64,000 nucleotides of DNA from Galliscardovia ingluviei (GCF_014635685.1 NZ_BMDH01000002.1:216472-280471); one strand, 5' to 3'; counted from the stretch's first letter, positions 26,111 to 34,514 are shown. The notes: generated from the letters alone by a model not told the origin. A program made the numbers and translations.

Positions 26111-27286
26111 ATGGCTGACTCACAAACACCAATTCCGCAATCACCAAATAATTCAGAACCGACGTCATCAAATATTTCATCAGATGCACAACCTATTGTG
26201 CCTAATGTGCCAACGATGGCTGCCATGCCAAGTATTCATGTACCTAATTTGAATACTGAGTCAGAGACAACACCAACGCAAGCAACGCAGCCTACACAAC
26301 CACCACAGTCTGCACAGTCATCACAGTCTATGCCTGCACAAGCAATGCCGCCATCGCAGACAAATCCATCTGCACAATCTGTACCACCAGAGCAACCACA
26401 ATATGCATCTCCCGTACCACAGACAGACATACCTCAGACAGGCGCAGCGCAGCCAAGCGTACCACAGTATGGCACACCACAATTTGGTACGCCGCAACAG
26501 CCAAGTGCTCCTCAGCCACAATTTGGCGCATACGCTCCTCAACAGCCTATGCCAACAGTACCGACTGGACAGACGGCTCCATCAGGGCAAGCTAATCCAG
26601 CTCAGCCACAACCTAATCCTTACGGCGATCCTGTAACTCCGCCACAGTACGGAGCACCTGCTGGCGCTCCAATGTATGGCGCGTATGGTCAGCCAATGAA
26701 TCAAGGATTCCCTACAGCGCCGGGTGCGCCAATGCCTCAGTATGCTACTCAACCGGGTTCTGGAGATACTTCAATCGAACCTCCAATTTGGCATCCATGG
26801 TATGGCATTTCGTTCCCGGGATCTATTACGCGCTTCTTCAAGAAGTACGCCACGTTCAATGGCAGAGCTTCCCGTAGCGAATACTGGTGGGTTGTACTAT
26901 TTTTGGCGCTCGTACAGATCGTATTCGCTATTCTTGAATCTGCAACCAATGGCAGTTCTGCGGTGAGTCTACTCCAAGGTCTATGGTCATTGGCTATTTT
27001 AGTTCCACAGCTAGCACTTTCCGTGCGCCGCTTACATGATGCGAATCTTTCCGGCTGGTGGATTATTGTGCCTTACATTCTTGCCGTAACTGGCACTATT
27101 CTTATGTTTGTTGGCGGCATGGGTGCGGTGTTGAGCATTGCTTCTGATACTACTGGTGCCACGGCTGGTTTAGGTGCTGCTATGATTGGCGTATTCATGG
27201 CACTGGTCGGCGGCATTATGAGCATTGTGTTTACTCTGCTTCCTTCAAAGCCAGAGGGGGCACGGTTCGATAAGCCAACGCTCTAA
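26111..27286 (+). CDS. DUF805 membrane protein with long Pro/Gln-rich N-terminal tail
   Basis: A 391-residue protein. Residues 1 to about 220 are low-complexity Pro/Gln/Ala/Thr-rich sequence with many QPQ, PQYG and QTxP units. The C-terminal 170 residues are a DUF805 domain: FKKYATFNGRASRSEYWWVVLF, then SVRRLHDANLSGWWIIV, and four predicted membrane helices. DUF805 proteins are of unknown function. The ATG at 26111 has AAGGGGGC just upstream. A GATAAT box at about 26078-26083 may be its -10. The tail probably sits in the cytosol and could serve in protein-protein contacts. Confidence 0.85.
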   Translation: MADSQTPIPQSPNNSEPTSSNISSDAQPIVPNVPTMAAMPSIHVPNLNTESETTPTQATQPTQPPQSAQSSQSMPAQAMPPSQTNPSAQSVPPEQPQYASPVPQTDIPQTGAAQPSVPQYGTPQFGTPQQPSAPQPQFGAYAPQQPMPTVPTGQTAPSGQANPAQPQPNPYGDPVTPPQYGAPAGAPMYGAYGQPMNQGFPTAPGAPMPQYATQPGSGDTSIEPPIWHPWYGISFPGSITRFFKKYATFNGRASRSEYWWVVLFLALVQIVFAILESATNGSSAVSLLQGLWSLAILVPQLALSVRRLHDANLSGWWIIVPYILAVTGTILMFVGGMGAVLSIASDTTGATAGLGAAMIGVFMALVGGIMSIVFTLLPSKPEGARFDKPTL

Positions 27287-27433
27287 ATCCATCGCAATGT
27301 ATTAGCGCAGCCAATAGCTAGAACGCGGGACATACTGTTTCTTGAGATTTGAGGATATTTGGTGTGAGCGTTTTCTGCCTATATGCCTGTTTTTGCAAAA
27401 AGTGGCTGTTTTGGAATATCAGTGCAAATGCAT

Positions 27434-27459
27434 GATGGCTCCTGAATTCAGGAGCCATC
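27434..27459. terminator. 26-bp perfect palindrome between convergent genes
   Basis: A perfectly self-complementary 26-bp sequence centred on GAATTC, with 11 paired bases per arm if a 4-nt loop is allowed. It lies between the convergent DUF805 gene and the unknown gene at 27503. No T-run follows on either strand, so it may act as a bidirectional terminator or as a protein-binding site. Confidence 0.6.
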
Positions 27460-27502
27460 GTCGTATCAGGTATTATATCAGGTACTCATCATCTAAAGTT
27501 GC

Positions 27503-28363
27503 TTATAATTCCACTGCTTCTTTATTTGGGTCGTCCTGAATATGCGCAAATTTAGCAGCCAAAGCCTCACGAGATTTACGCTCATCTTCTTCTTTGGCCT
27601 GCTTCTTAGCCTCCTCTGGATCCCAAAGCACATCATCATAGTGCTTCTGCCATTCAGCTTGCGCTATCTGCGCAAACTGTGTAGCCACCGCATCAACATC
27701 ACCGCGTACAGCCTGCGCGCTTAATGCTTTCCACTGATCTAATTTAGCAAAAACCGCTGGCACACCAGCAAGTTCGGCACACTCAATAGCAGCAAGCATC
27801 ACTACGGCAATATTGCGATCAGCATCTGTGCCAATATCATTGCTTGCCGTCAACAGCGCACATAATTGTGCTACTACTGCACCAACCCATGCTGCACGCT
27901 CATCAAAAGGTAGCGTGCTCACATGCTCGACCTGCTGTGTAACTTCATGTAAAACATCGACCAGTGTATCCTGCTTCTGACCTTGGCAAGCCTCAATAAT
28001 TTGAGCACTTTCAGCAAGATGTGAAGCGTCAGCATCCTCACTGAATGCCGCAGCAGCATCATAGGCATCATTAGCTGCTAACAAGGCTTCTACAATAGAC
28101 TGGGGTCGTCCCGGGATCTCATCTGCGCCCTCATACACATACTCAGCGTCTGGCATAGTAACCCGCTCGCCGCTTAATATTTGCGCAATCTGGCGTGTAA
28201 TACGTACTTGCAAATCTTCTGCATATTTGACGTCATTGTCGATGCGAACATGATCATGTAATGGCCACAATGCCACTAAACGATTACCCACTGCTGCTGC
28301 ATCAACCATGGCGGCAGCGCTCTTAAACTGCGCTACAGTAGACATCCATGTGAATTCGCTCAT
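27503..28363 (-). CDS. Conserved-type hypothetical protein, acidic, alpha-helical
   Basis: I do not recognise the family. The 286-residue product is soluble and Ala/Glu/Asp-rich, with no signal peptide and no membrane segment. The N-terminal third (VGNRLVALWPLHDHVRIDNDVKYAEDLQVRITRQIAQILSGERV) looks like a folded domain. The middle is helical and acidic, and the end has a charged helix (DPEEAKKQAKEEDERKSREALAAKFAHI). The ATG at 28363 has no ribosome-binding site; CATACT lies 6 nt upstream. An alternative ATG is at 28345, and an open frame extends to 28411. Confidence 0.6.
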   Translation of the reverse strand: MSEFTWMSTVAQFKSAAAMVDAAAVGNRLVALWPLHDHVRIDNDVKYAEDLQVRITRQIAQILSGERVTMPDAEYVYEGADEIPGRPQSIVEALLAANDAYDAAAAFSEDADASHLAESAQIIEACQGQKQDTLVDVLHEVTQQVEHVSTLPFDERAAWVGAVVAQLCALLTASNDIGTDADRNIAVVMLAAIECAELAGVPAVFAKLDQWKALSAQAVRGDVDAVATQFAQIAQAEWQKHYDDVLWDPEEAKKQAKEEDERKSREALAAKFAHIQDDPNKEAVEL

Positions 28364-28577
28364 ATATGTAGTATGACGCTCTTTACAAGTCAATGTGCCG
28401 AGGCACGCCAAGAACTTACCAAATCGTGACCAAATTCACTTCAATGGCACTGATTTGCATTGCAACATTGAAGTGCGCCACAATTCATGCGCATGCAACA
28501 TAAGGTATGTGCGGTATCAGCACCCAGCATCACAAGCCATCACAGGAATGTCAAATGCTCTACCACGATATACCAAG

Positions 28578-29237
28578 CTATGCCACATCTGCAGCGGGAT
28601 TTGCATAACTAATACTGAGCAGCTCATGACTATCACAATCAAAACTCAAACTCGTAATCGACGCCAAGGCTGTGCGTCGCGCAAACATCCAATGCTCTGG
28701 CGAACCCTGTTCTAACAACATGCGCAATGACCAAATCGGAGACTCATGGCTTACTGCTAGCACTTGCTGCCCAGGATGTGCATCAACTAAATCGAGTACT
28801 ACCTCATGCATACGCTGCGCAATATGCTCATAGGATTCTCCCCAAGAAGGTTTGTGCAAATTGGCAATTAGCTTCCAGTTTTTCGGTCTCCACAATGCCC
28901 CTTGCCCATAGCCGATGCGCGTGCCTCGAAATTCGTTGGAGGCTTCAATCAGCCGCTCATCGGTGTGACACACTAATGCTGGTAGATGATGAGTCTGTCT
29001 AAAGGTATTAATGCGGTCGGTAATAATCTGCGCAGTTTGACGTGTGCGCTCCAATGGCGAGCTCACTACATGAGCAACATTTTGAAAAGGCGCAAATGAA
29101 GCCATAAATTCTCCAGTTGCAGCTGCCATACGCTCTCCGCGTTCAGAAAGTGGGAAACCTTCAAGGCGCTCGTACAAAATATGATCAGGGTTTTCTACTT
29201 CACCATGGCGGACTAAATGCACTGTAGTAACACTCAT
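28578..29237 (-). CDS. Histidine phosphatase family protein (phosphoglycerate-mutase-like)
   Basis: A 219-residue member of the histidine phosphatase superfamily. The catalytic block is VHLVRHGEVENP (RHG), with SSPLERTRQTAQII supplying the second Arg, and AVSHESPIWSLR near the end holding the second His. It lacks the glycolytic GpmA insert, so a small-molecule or protein phosphatase is likelier than a mutase; substrate unknown. The ATG at 29237 is preceded by AGGAG at 5 nt. A true GpmA is encoded elsewhere in the window. Confidence 0.85.
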   Translation of the reverse strand: MSVTTVHLVRHGEVENPDHILYERLEGFPLSERGERMAAATGEFMASFAPFQNVAHVVSSPLERTRQTAQIITDRINTFRQTHHLPALVCHTDERLIEASNEFRGTRIGYGQGALWRPKNWKLIANLHKPSWGESYEHIAQRMHEVVLDLVDAHPGQQVLAVSHESPIWSLRMLLEQGSPEHWMFARRTALASITSLSFDCDSHELLSISYANPAADVA

Positions 29238-29635
29238 GTCTACTCCTGACCTCAATGTACATGGTGCAACACTACGCAGCTATATAGCTATGCATCCATA
29301 TATCTACATGTATACGCAATCTACATAATTGTACGAATACGCCGCGTTCCACAATCACGATCTATAGCATATGAGCATATACCTAATCTGAAGATTCAGT
29401 CTTACCCAATGCTCTATTCGTCAAACGTAAAACGCACGGTAAATCATAGAATACGGATGGTACACAGTATCATGTTCTCGTATCGCATAATTTACCCCCG
29501 TTATACCCTCTATTTTGCTCGGGGGCGCGTGTCGTCTCCAATAAGGCATTAGCATACACTTAGTACAATTACTTTACCAACAAAAGTAAAGCGAAACTTT
29601 CGTTAGACCACGTTCATACTCTAGGATCCCGCCTT
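29238..29635. other. Divergent intergenic region without recognisable gene
   Basis: A 398-bp stretch between the histidine phosphatase and the MFS gene. It contains a short palindrome (AGCTATATAGCT, about 29279-29290) and AT-rich sequence but no ORF with family similarity and no repeat array. It should contain promoters for both flanking genes. Confidence 0.4.
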
Positions 29636-30976
29636 ATGTCAGCACTGCACGCCATACGTGATATCAATCATCGCCTGTTCGCCGGCTATGCCGAACTTTT
29701 GCGTATCCCACAAACGCCACGATTCGCTATCGGAGCGGTAATCGCCTCAATACCATTTCCTATGATTGGCATGACTATCACCATCTCAGTGCAAAATCAT
29801 TATGGTAGCTACGGACTGGCAGGCGCACTTACTGCTGTACAAGCTATCGCCTTAGCCGTACTCGGCCCACAATTTGGCAAACTGATTGACAAATTCGGTC
29901 AAAAGCAAGTCTCCATACCTATTATTATCGTTTGGACGCTTGCTGCTATCGCTATGGTAACTGCCATCAATCTTCAAGCGCCGCCATGGTTACTGTACTG
30001 TATTGTGCCATTTTTAGCGTTTGTGCCACCATGGGGCGCAATGAGCCGCGCACGCTGGACGTATTTACTCAAAGGTAAACCGGCGAAAATCAACCAAGCA
30101 CTCTCTTTATCGAGCGTCTTTGACGAATGTATGTGGGTTGTCGGCAATCCGCTTGCATCAATTTTGGCGGTTATTTCAGGTATTCTCGCCTTTTCCTTCA
30201 CTGGGATATGCGTGCTTATAGGCGCTGCCATGTTTTTAAGCGTTACCTCCTATACCCCGCCTTCACAAACAGAACTTGCCAAAGCGTCTGGCTTAACGAG
30301 AGCACAGTACCGCGCCAAAGAAGCACAGCGATCGGCACAATTACAAAGCGATACCAGCAGCGCCAAACGCGCCGCCCGCTCAGCAAGCCTATGGGGTACT
30401 GGCATGATTGCTATCTGCGCCACTTGGTTCAGTGTTGGCGCATTCCAGAGTGCTACTGGTATCTCTATTATTGCTTTTGCTAAAGAGCAAAATATGGCGC
30501 AATACACAGGCTTTGTGTTTGCCTGCTTCTCGTTCAGCTCGCTTATGGGCGCACTCATCTATGGCGCGAAAAACTGGATGATTCCACTGTGGAAACGTTT
30601 CTACTTCTGCCTTGCCGTTGTCAATATAGGTATCGGCTCATTTGTTTTTGCCAAGCATTTGTGGGTAATTATGATTATTTACCTGCTTATTGGCGTATGT
30701 CAGGCACCAACATGGATTAACGGTAACCAGATCATGCTGCATCTCGTACCTCCATCACGATTTACTGAAGGCGTGGCTTGGATGGGCGCTATGAATGCTA
30801 TCGGCTCATCATTTGGATCAGCTATTGCAGGTCAGTTTATTGATCGCTATGGTTCCCATGGTGGATTTGTAGCAGTAACAACATTGGCACTGATTTCCCT
30901 ACTTGTGGCATTTGTGGGATTTAAGCAAATTAAAACAAGTACGGAAACACCTGTACTCAATGAAGTACAGGTGTAA
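29636..30976 (+). CDS. Major facilitator superfamily transporter
   Basis: A 446-residue polytopic membrane protein with about 12 predicted helices in two bundles. The loop after helix 2 contains GPQFGKLIDKFGQKQVSIPI, an MFS motif A variant, repeated in the second half as GQFIDRYGSHGGF. A basic loop (LTRAQYRAKEAQRSAQLQ...AKRAARSA) separates the halves. The substrate is unknown; the overall pattern suits drug- or metabolite-efflux members. An AGGA lies 9 nt before the ATG. The 3' end of the coding region, including the first base of the stop codon, forms an 11-bp hairpin (30947-30974). Confidence 0.82.
   Translation: MSALHAIRDINHRLFAGYAELLRIPQTPRFAIGAVIASIPFPMIGMTITISVQNHYGSYGLAGALTAVQAIALAVLGPQFGKLIDKFGQKQVSIPIIIVWTLAAIAMVTAINLQAPPWLLYCIVPFLAFVPPWGAMSRARWTYLLKGKPAKINQALSLSSVFDECMWVVGNPLASILAVISGILAFSFTGICVLIGAAMFLSVTSYTPPSQTELAKASGLTRAQYRAKEAQRSAQLQSDTSSAKRAARSASLWGTGMIAICATWFSVGAFQSATGISIIAFAKEQNMAQYTGFVFACFSFSSLMGALIYGAKNWMIPLWKRFYFCLAVVNIGIGSFVFAKHLWVIMIIYLLIGVCQAPTWINGNQIMLHLVPPSRFTEGVAWMGAMNAIGSSFGSAIAGQFIDRYGSHGGFVAVTTLALISLLVAFVGFKQIKTSTETPVLNEVQV
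30947..30974. terminator. Hairpin overlapping the MFS stop codon
   Basis: An 11-bp perfect stem (ACACCTGTACT with AGTACAGGTGT, loop CAATGA) lies within the last codons of the MFS gene. It faces the convergent GtrA gene 49 bp away and may act in both directions. No T-run follows. Confidence 0.5.
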
Positions 30977-31022
30977 ACCTGACGCCTATTGTCTAGCGTC
31001 TAATGTCTATAGTGTCTAACGC

Positions 31023-31580
31023 CTATTTCCAACCAAACGGAGCGTGGTCTATAGACCACATGCCGAGTTTATGTGCAAAACTACGATTGCGCTTTTCCTC
31101 AAGTTCTTGAGCGCTCAATTTGTTATCGCCAGTACGCAAACGATTCATCGCGTTAGTATGTGTATCGTCGAGTAGCCATTTACGAATAACGAAATTCCAA
31201 ACCGCTACAACGACTGTTGCCACAATTTTGCCGATATTCGTCAATAATACATATCGTGCATGGTCTGTGTGAATCGCATCCGCAGGCAACGTTGCTGTAG
31301 AAAGGCCGATAATAGCGTCATTGATAAGCAAACCAATAACCGAGGAAACAACAAAAATCAGCATTTCCATCCAACGAGCCATATCCTCACGATGCTTGAA
31401 TACGAAACGCATGCTCGCCAAATAGTTAAAGCACAATGCAATAGTAAATGAGATGGTTGCAGCAACCACATTGTTCATGTGCAGGTGTCCAACCAAAAGA
31501 TTCAAGATACCGAAGTCAATAACAAAGGCTATGACGCCAACAACACCGAACTTCATGAGTTGCGCAAATAATTTTCTCAT
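31023..31580 (-). CDS. GtrA-family membrane protein
   Basis: A 185-residue GtrA/DPMS-type membrane protein with four hydrophobic helices. The family start (LMKFGVVGVIAFVIDFGILNLLVG) and mid-block (ALCFNYLASMRFVFKHREDM) are clear. GtrA proteins help move polyprenyl-linked sugars, or associate with glycosyltransferases that decorate the cell wall. A 40-residue polar C-terminal tail is extra. No glycosyltransferase is adjacent. There is no strong ribosome-binding site; TATAAC lies 8 nt before the ATG. Confidence 0.85.
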   Translation of the reverse strand: MRKLFAQLMKFGVVGVIAFVIDFGILNLLVGHLHMNNVVAATISFTIALCFNYLASMRFVFKHREDMARWMEMLIFVVSSVIGLLINDAIIGLSTATLPADAIHTDHARYVLLTNIGKIVATVVVAVWNFVIRKWLLDDTHTNAMNRLRTGDNKLSAQELEEKRNRSFAHKLGMWSIDHAPFGWK

Positions 31581-31653
31581 AATTGACTGTTATACCGAAT
31601 GCTCAAGTCAAAACAGCCTCACATCTTGTAGCAAGGGGTATTTTCTGACGAAT

Positions 31654-31772
31654 ACTTCACAACTCAACATATCCCCACGCATGCTCACTGGCTGAATGAG
31701 AGAAAGCTATATTTTGCAACTGTTTAAAGATATGCATAGATGTAATCGTATTTATGACATGAGTTGTGAAGT
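31654..31772. repeat. 119-bp segment bounded by 13-bp perfect inverted repeats
   Basis: ACTTCACAACTCA at 31654-31666 and its exact complement TGAGTTGTGAAGT at 31760-31772 flank 93 bp of AT-rich DNA. There is no coding capacity and no obvious target-site duplication. It could be a small MITE-like remnant, paired regulator sites, or a long RNA hairpin. Confidence 0.55.
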
Positions 31773-31795
31773 GATTAACCGTACAAACCCAGCAT

Positions 31796-31827
31796 TGTGG
31801 TCTACAATAGGTGTGGTCTACAATAAG
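31796..31827 (+). promoter_or_regulatory. Tandem 16-bp duplication containing two -10 boxes
   Basis: TGTGGTCTACAATAGG and TGTGGTCTACAATAAG are adjacent direct copies, each with a TACAAT -10 (31803-31808 and 31819-31824). TTGTGG at 31795 is a possible -35 for the second copy, with 18-nt spacing. The MIF-like gene starts 74 bp downstream. Confidence 0.55.
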
Positions 31828-31901
31828 TGTAATTTACATAGATGTAGCAAGGCGCAAGTCCTTATTGCACCATGAACACGATAGGCGGGTAAAGGAGTAT
31901 T

Positions 31902-32249
31902 ATGCCTGTAATTCATACTCATGTCAGTGTAAAAACCACAGCAGCACAGCGTGAAGCCCTGAAAAAAGCCTATGGCAAAGCTATTAGTGCAGTTCCTGGC
32001 AAGTCTGAGGGCTGGCTGATGTGCCCATTTGAAGACAATATGCCTATATATTTTGCCGGCGATGGCGAGGAGCCTGCTGCATATGTGGAAGTAAATGTAT
32101 TCGGCTCTTCCGTACCACGTGCAGCTTGGGAACAATTGACCGCAGCAATTTGCGAAGCCCTAGATAAGCAGCTGGCTATTCGCGCTGACCGTATCTATAT
32201 TCGGTATACGGCTACCACAGATTGGGGCTGGAACGGCTCCAACTTCTAA
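31902..32249 (+). CDS. MIF-like tautomerase-superfamily protein
   Basis: A 115-residue protein with the fold of macrophage migration inhibitory factor and D-dopachrome tautomerase. Pro2, which becomes the N-terminal catalytic proline after Met removal, begins MPVIHTHVSV; AAYVEVNVFG and the C-terminal DRIYIRYTATTDWGWNGSNF match the family. The physiological substrate is unknown; phenylpyruvate tautomerisation is the usual test activity. A good AAAGGAG precedes the ATG. A shared bidirectional terminator separates it from rplI. Confidence 0.88.
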   Translation: MPVIHTHVSVKTTAAQREALKKAYGKAISAVPGKSEGWLMCPFEDNMPIYFAGDGEEPAAYVEVNVFGSSVPRAAWEQLTAAICEALDKQLAIRADRIYIRYTATTDWGWNGSNF

Positions 32250-32270
32250 ATAAAATCCGCGATTCCAAAC

Positions 32271-32300
32271 AAAAATCCCCGAGCAATGCTCGGGGATTTG
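32271..32300. terminator. Bidirectional intrinsic terminator between MIF-like gene and rplI
   Basis: An 8-bp GC-rich stem CCCCGAGC/GCTCGGGG with a 3-nt loop is flanked by AAAAAT and ATTT. On the minus strand it is followed by ATTTTTG, ending the ribosomal protein operon. Confidence 0.9.
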
Positions 32301-32324
32301 GCTTAAGCACAGTGTTGTACTGCC

Positions 32325-32777
32325 TTAGGCAGCAACAACCTTAACAGTGAAGTTAGCAGAAATTTCTGGGTGGAGCTTTACTGTAGCAGCAAAGTCGCCA
32401 GTGGTCTTAATGCTTGGCACAGTAATGGCCTTTGCATCAACAGCATTGCCAGCCTCTTGCAAAGCCTTAGCAACGTCAACAGCGGAAATACCACCGAACA
32501 GCTTGCCAGATTCAGAAACCTTAGCAGCAATTTCAACAGTGCTGCCTTCGATCTGTGCCTTTGCAGCAACAGCATCTTCACGGCTTGCGAGTGCTGCAGC
32601 ACGACGTGCACGCTGCATCTGCTCAATCTGAGCAGCAGCATTCTTGGACCATGCGAATGCCAAGCCCTGAGGAATCAGGTAGTTACGTGCATATCCTGGC
32701 TTAACAGTGACAACATCGCCGGACTGACCCAATTCGCCTACAGTGGCAGTAAGAATGACTTTTGTTTCCTTGGCCAT
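32325..32777 (-). CDS. rplI: 50S ribosomal protein L9
   Basis: A 150-residue ribosomal protein with the L9 signature [25 protein letters not shown] near the N-terminus, a long central helix, and a compact C-terminal domain that binds 23S rRNA. It is the last gene of rpsF-ssb-rpsR-rplI, 16 bp after rpsR, with AGGAGG before its start. A strong terminator follows. Confidence 0.97.
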   Translation of the reverse strand: MAKETKVILTATVGELGQSGDVVTVKPGYARNYLIPQGLAFAWSKNAAAQIEQMQRARRAAALASREDAVAAKAQIEGSTVEIAAKVSESGKLFGGISAVDVAKALQEAGNAVDAKAITVPSIKTTGDFAATVKLHPEISANFTVKVVAA

Positions 32778-32793
32778 GACTCAATGCCTCCTA

Positions 32794-33042
32794 TCAGCGA
32801 CCAGTTGCAGCGTATGGCAACAAAGCCATTTCGCGTGCATTCTTAATAGCTTTTGCAATCTTGCGCTGTTCCTGAACGGTTACGCCGGTGATACGGCGGG
32901 AACGAATCTTACCGCGATCAGAAATGAACTTGCGCAACAAAGCGACGTCTTTGTAATCGATTTCGGTAATCTTAGCAGCCTTCAATGGGTTTGGCTTCTT
33001 CTTGAAAGGCTTCACCGGTGGCTGTGGCCTCTTGCGTGACAT
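32794..33042 (-). CDS. rpsR: 30S ribosomal protein S18
   Basis: An 82-residue protein, rich in basic residues, with the family core [49 protein letters not shown]. It binds the S6 partner encoded upstream and sits in the 30S platform. It has no N-terminal zinc-binding cysteines (C-minus form). AAGGAGT precedes the ATG. A 106-bp gap separates it from ssb. Confidence 0.97.
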   Translation of the reverse strand: MSRKRPQPPVKPFKKKPNPLKAAKITEIDYKDVALLRKFISDRGKIRSRRITGVTVQEQRKIAKAIKNAREMALLPYAATGR

Positions 33043-33148
33043 ATGAACTCCTTAAGGATATTTACAGGTATCTGCTGTACTTGCAATACATTACGTGTGT
33101 ATCAATACTGAGTTTGGTTTGCTACGTTCTTATGTTGTGTACTGGGAG

Positions 33149-33742
33149 TTAGAACTCTGGCTCATCTGATGATCCGCCAAAATCATCTGACGCACCAAAA
33201 GAGCCAAACGAGCTACCACTACTAGCGCTAGTTGACCAAGGATCCACTGCAGGAGCACCCTGCGCGGCAGCAGCTGGTTGGGCTGAACTTCCACCTTGGT
33301 AACCGCCTTGATATCCCCCTTGAGCTGGCTGGCTAAACCCGCCTTGAGCACCGCCATGATTGTTATTCGTATTACGCACTACTTGCGCAGTATTACGTGA
33401 CAGTGCTGGCCCAATTTCATCCACACGCAATTCGATAACCGTGCGGTTAGTGCCATCATTAGCAGTATAGGAACGCTGGGAAAGTCGTCCTTGCGCAATA
33501 ACGCGCATACCTTTTGCCAATGAAGCTTGAATATTATGAGCCATTGGATTGTAGGAGGAATCCCATGCAGAGCAGTTCAAAAACAGTGGTTCGCTTTCTT
33601 CCCACTGCTGCGTCTGGCGATTATAGGTACGAGAAGTTGAAGCAATAGTGAAATTTACTACACTTGCTCCGCTAGCAGTCGTTCGCAATTCTGGATCGCG
33701 AGTAAGATTACCAACTACTGTAATTACTGTTTCCCCTGCCAT
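33149..33742 (-). CDS. ssb: Single-stranded DNA-binding protein
   Basis: A 197-residue SSB. Residues 1-110 are the OB fold (TVVGNLTRDPELRTTASGASVVNFTIASTSRTY). A Gly/Gln-rich linker with GYQGG repeats follows, and the acidic C-terminal tip reads DDFGGSSDEPEF. The tip normally ends in DDIPF or DEPPF; here EF follows Pro, a mild variant of the partner-binding peptide. It lies between rpsF and rpsR, the standard bacterial arrangement. Confidence 0.95.
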   Translation of the reverse strand: MAGETVITVVGNLTRDPELRTTASGASVVNFTIASTSRTYNRQTQQWEESEPLFLNCSAWDSSYNPMAHNIQASLAKGMRVIAQGRLSQRSYTANDGTNRTVIELRVDEIGPALSRNTAQVVRNTNNNHGGAQGGFSQPAQGGYQGGYQGGSSAQPAAAAQGAPAVDPWSTSASSGSSFGSFGASDDFGGSSDEPEF

Positions 33743-33809
33743 AATAACCTTCTTTGCATGGTTGTAATGTATTGTGGGACATGGCGACTAGCGCCTTGCC
33801 ATTAACGCT

Positions 33810-34106
33810 TTACTTAGCGTCCTTACGCAGGATCTTGGTACGAATAATCTGTTCGTTCAGGTTCAGCTGACGATCAAGCTCATCGCTTACTGCTGGCTCT
33901 GCAGTGTAGTTTACTACTGCATAGTTGCCTTCAAGATTGCCATCAATTTCGTAAGCGAGCTTGCGACGACCCCAGATATCGGTGTCTTCAACGCTACCCT
34001 TACCATCGGTGACTACAGTGAGGAACTGGTCAACCAGCTTCTTCAAGCCACGCTCATCCAATTCAGGATCGGCAATGAGCATCAGTTCATATTTATGCGC
34101 AGACAT
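33810..34106 (-). CDS. rpsF: 30S ribosomal protein S6
   Basis: A 98-residue ribosomal protein with KYELMLIADPELDERGLKKLV, then WGRRKLAYEIDGNLEGNYAVVNYTAEP, and no acidic tail. It pairs with S18 on the 30S platform. It leads the rpsF-ssb-rpsR-rplI operon. AAGGAGG lies 6 nt upstream of ATG 34106, so the longer open frame to 34145 is not used. The leader contains two strong hairpins that may take part in S6:S18 autoregulation. Confidence 0.96.
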   Translation of the reverse strand: MSAHKYELMLIADPELDERGLKKLVDQFLTVVTDGKGSVEDTDIWGRRKLAYEIDGNLEGNYAVVNYTAEPAVSDELDRQLNLNEQIIRTKILRKDAK

Positions 34107-34129
34107 CACCCACCTCCTTCGGTCTATCG

Positions 34130-34192
34130 GCTGTGGACGTTCCACAGCAGGAGTGTGTTAGCGCGTGCCTAAAGTCAAATCAGCTTTAGGCA
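34130..34192 (-). promoter_or_regulatory. rpsF leader with two strong hairpins
   Basis: On the minus strand TGCCTAAAG/CTTTAGGCA (34192-34166) is followed by GCTGTGG/CCACAGC (34148-34130). After these, CCGATAGACCGAAGGAGG leads into the rpsF ribosome-binding site. Leaders of rpsF often bind the S6:S18 complex; I cannot confirm the conserved motif by eye. Confidence 0.4.
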
Positions 34193-34235
34193 ACTCTCTA
34201 ACAATACGCGCACCAAAAGACTTTGTGCATTCGGT

Positions 34236-34514
34236 TTAATCTAATCCCAAATCGTAGGCAGCGTCCATCTGGTGCTTGGAATATGTTTTGAATGCTATCA
34301 AGGTCTGTGTGCGCAGTACTCCAGGAATTGCAGCAATACCATCAGGGATAATCTGGGCAATGCTTTCTCCTTGATTTGCATGAACCACTGCTACTAAATC
34401 TACTTCGCCAGCAACAGAATACACTTCGCGCACGCCTGCAAGATCGGCAATTTGACGGGCTACTTTGGTAGCACTTCCAGCTTCAACATCGATCAGAACA
34501 ATTGCATCAGACAT
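34236..34514 (-). CDS. Stand-alone Lrp/AsnC ligand-binding (RAM) domain protein
   Basis: A 92-residue protein equal to the C-terminal effector domain of Lrp/AsnC regulators (SDAIVLIDVEAGSATKVARQIADLAGVREVYSVAGEVDLVAVVHAN), without the DNA-binding HTH. Such small proteins form ring oligomers and bind amino acids; their role is poorly known. AAGGAG lies 8 nt before ATG 34514. It is divergent from an aminotransferase gene 61 bp away, which suggests an amino-acid-related function. Confidence 0.85.
   Translation of the reverse strand: MSDAIVLIDVEAGSATKVARQIADLAGVREVYSVAGEVDLVAVVHANQGESIAQIIPDGIAAIPGVLRTQTLIAFKTYSKHQMDAAYDLGLD

Larger units (their letters stand above)
31581..31901. other. Divergent intergenic region with inverted-repeat-bounded segment and duplicated -10 box
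   Basis: This 321-bp stretch has no gene. It holds a 119-bp segment bounded by perfect 13-bp inverted repeats (31654-31666 and 31760-31772) and, nearer the MIF-like gene, a 16-bp tandem duplication with two TACAAT boxes. Both are listed separately. Confidence 0.6.

Noticed and set aside
32370-32846. 158-codon plus-strand frame over rplI and the rplI-rpsR junction
   Set aside because: Shadow of the rplI gene; the minus-strand L9 and S18 proteins are unmistakable.
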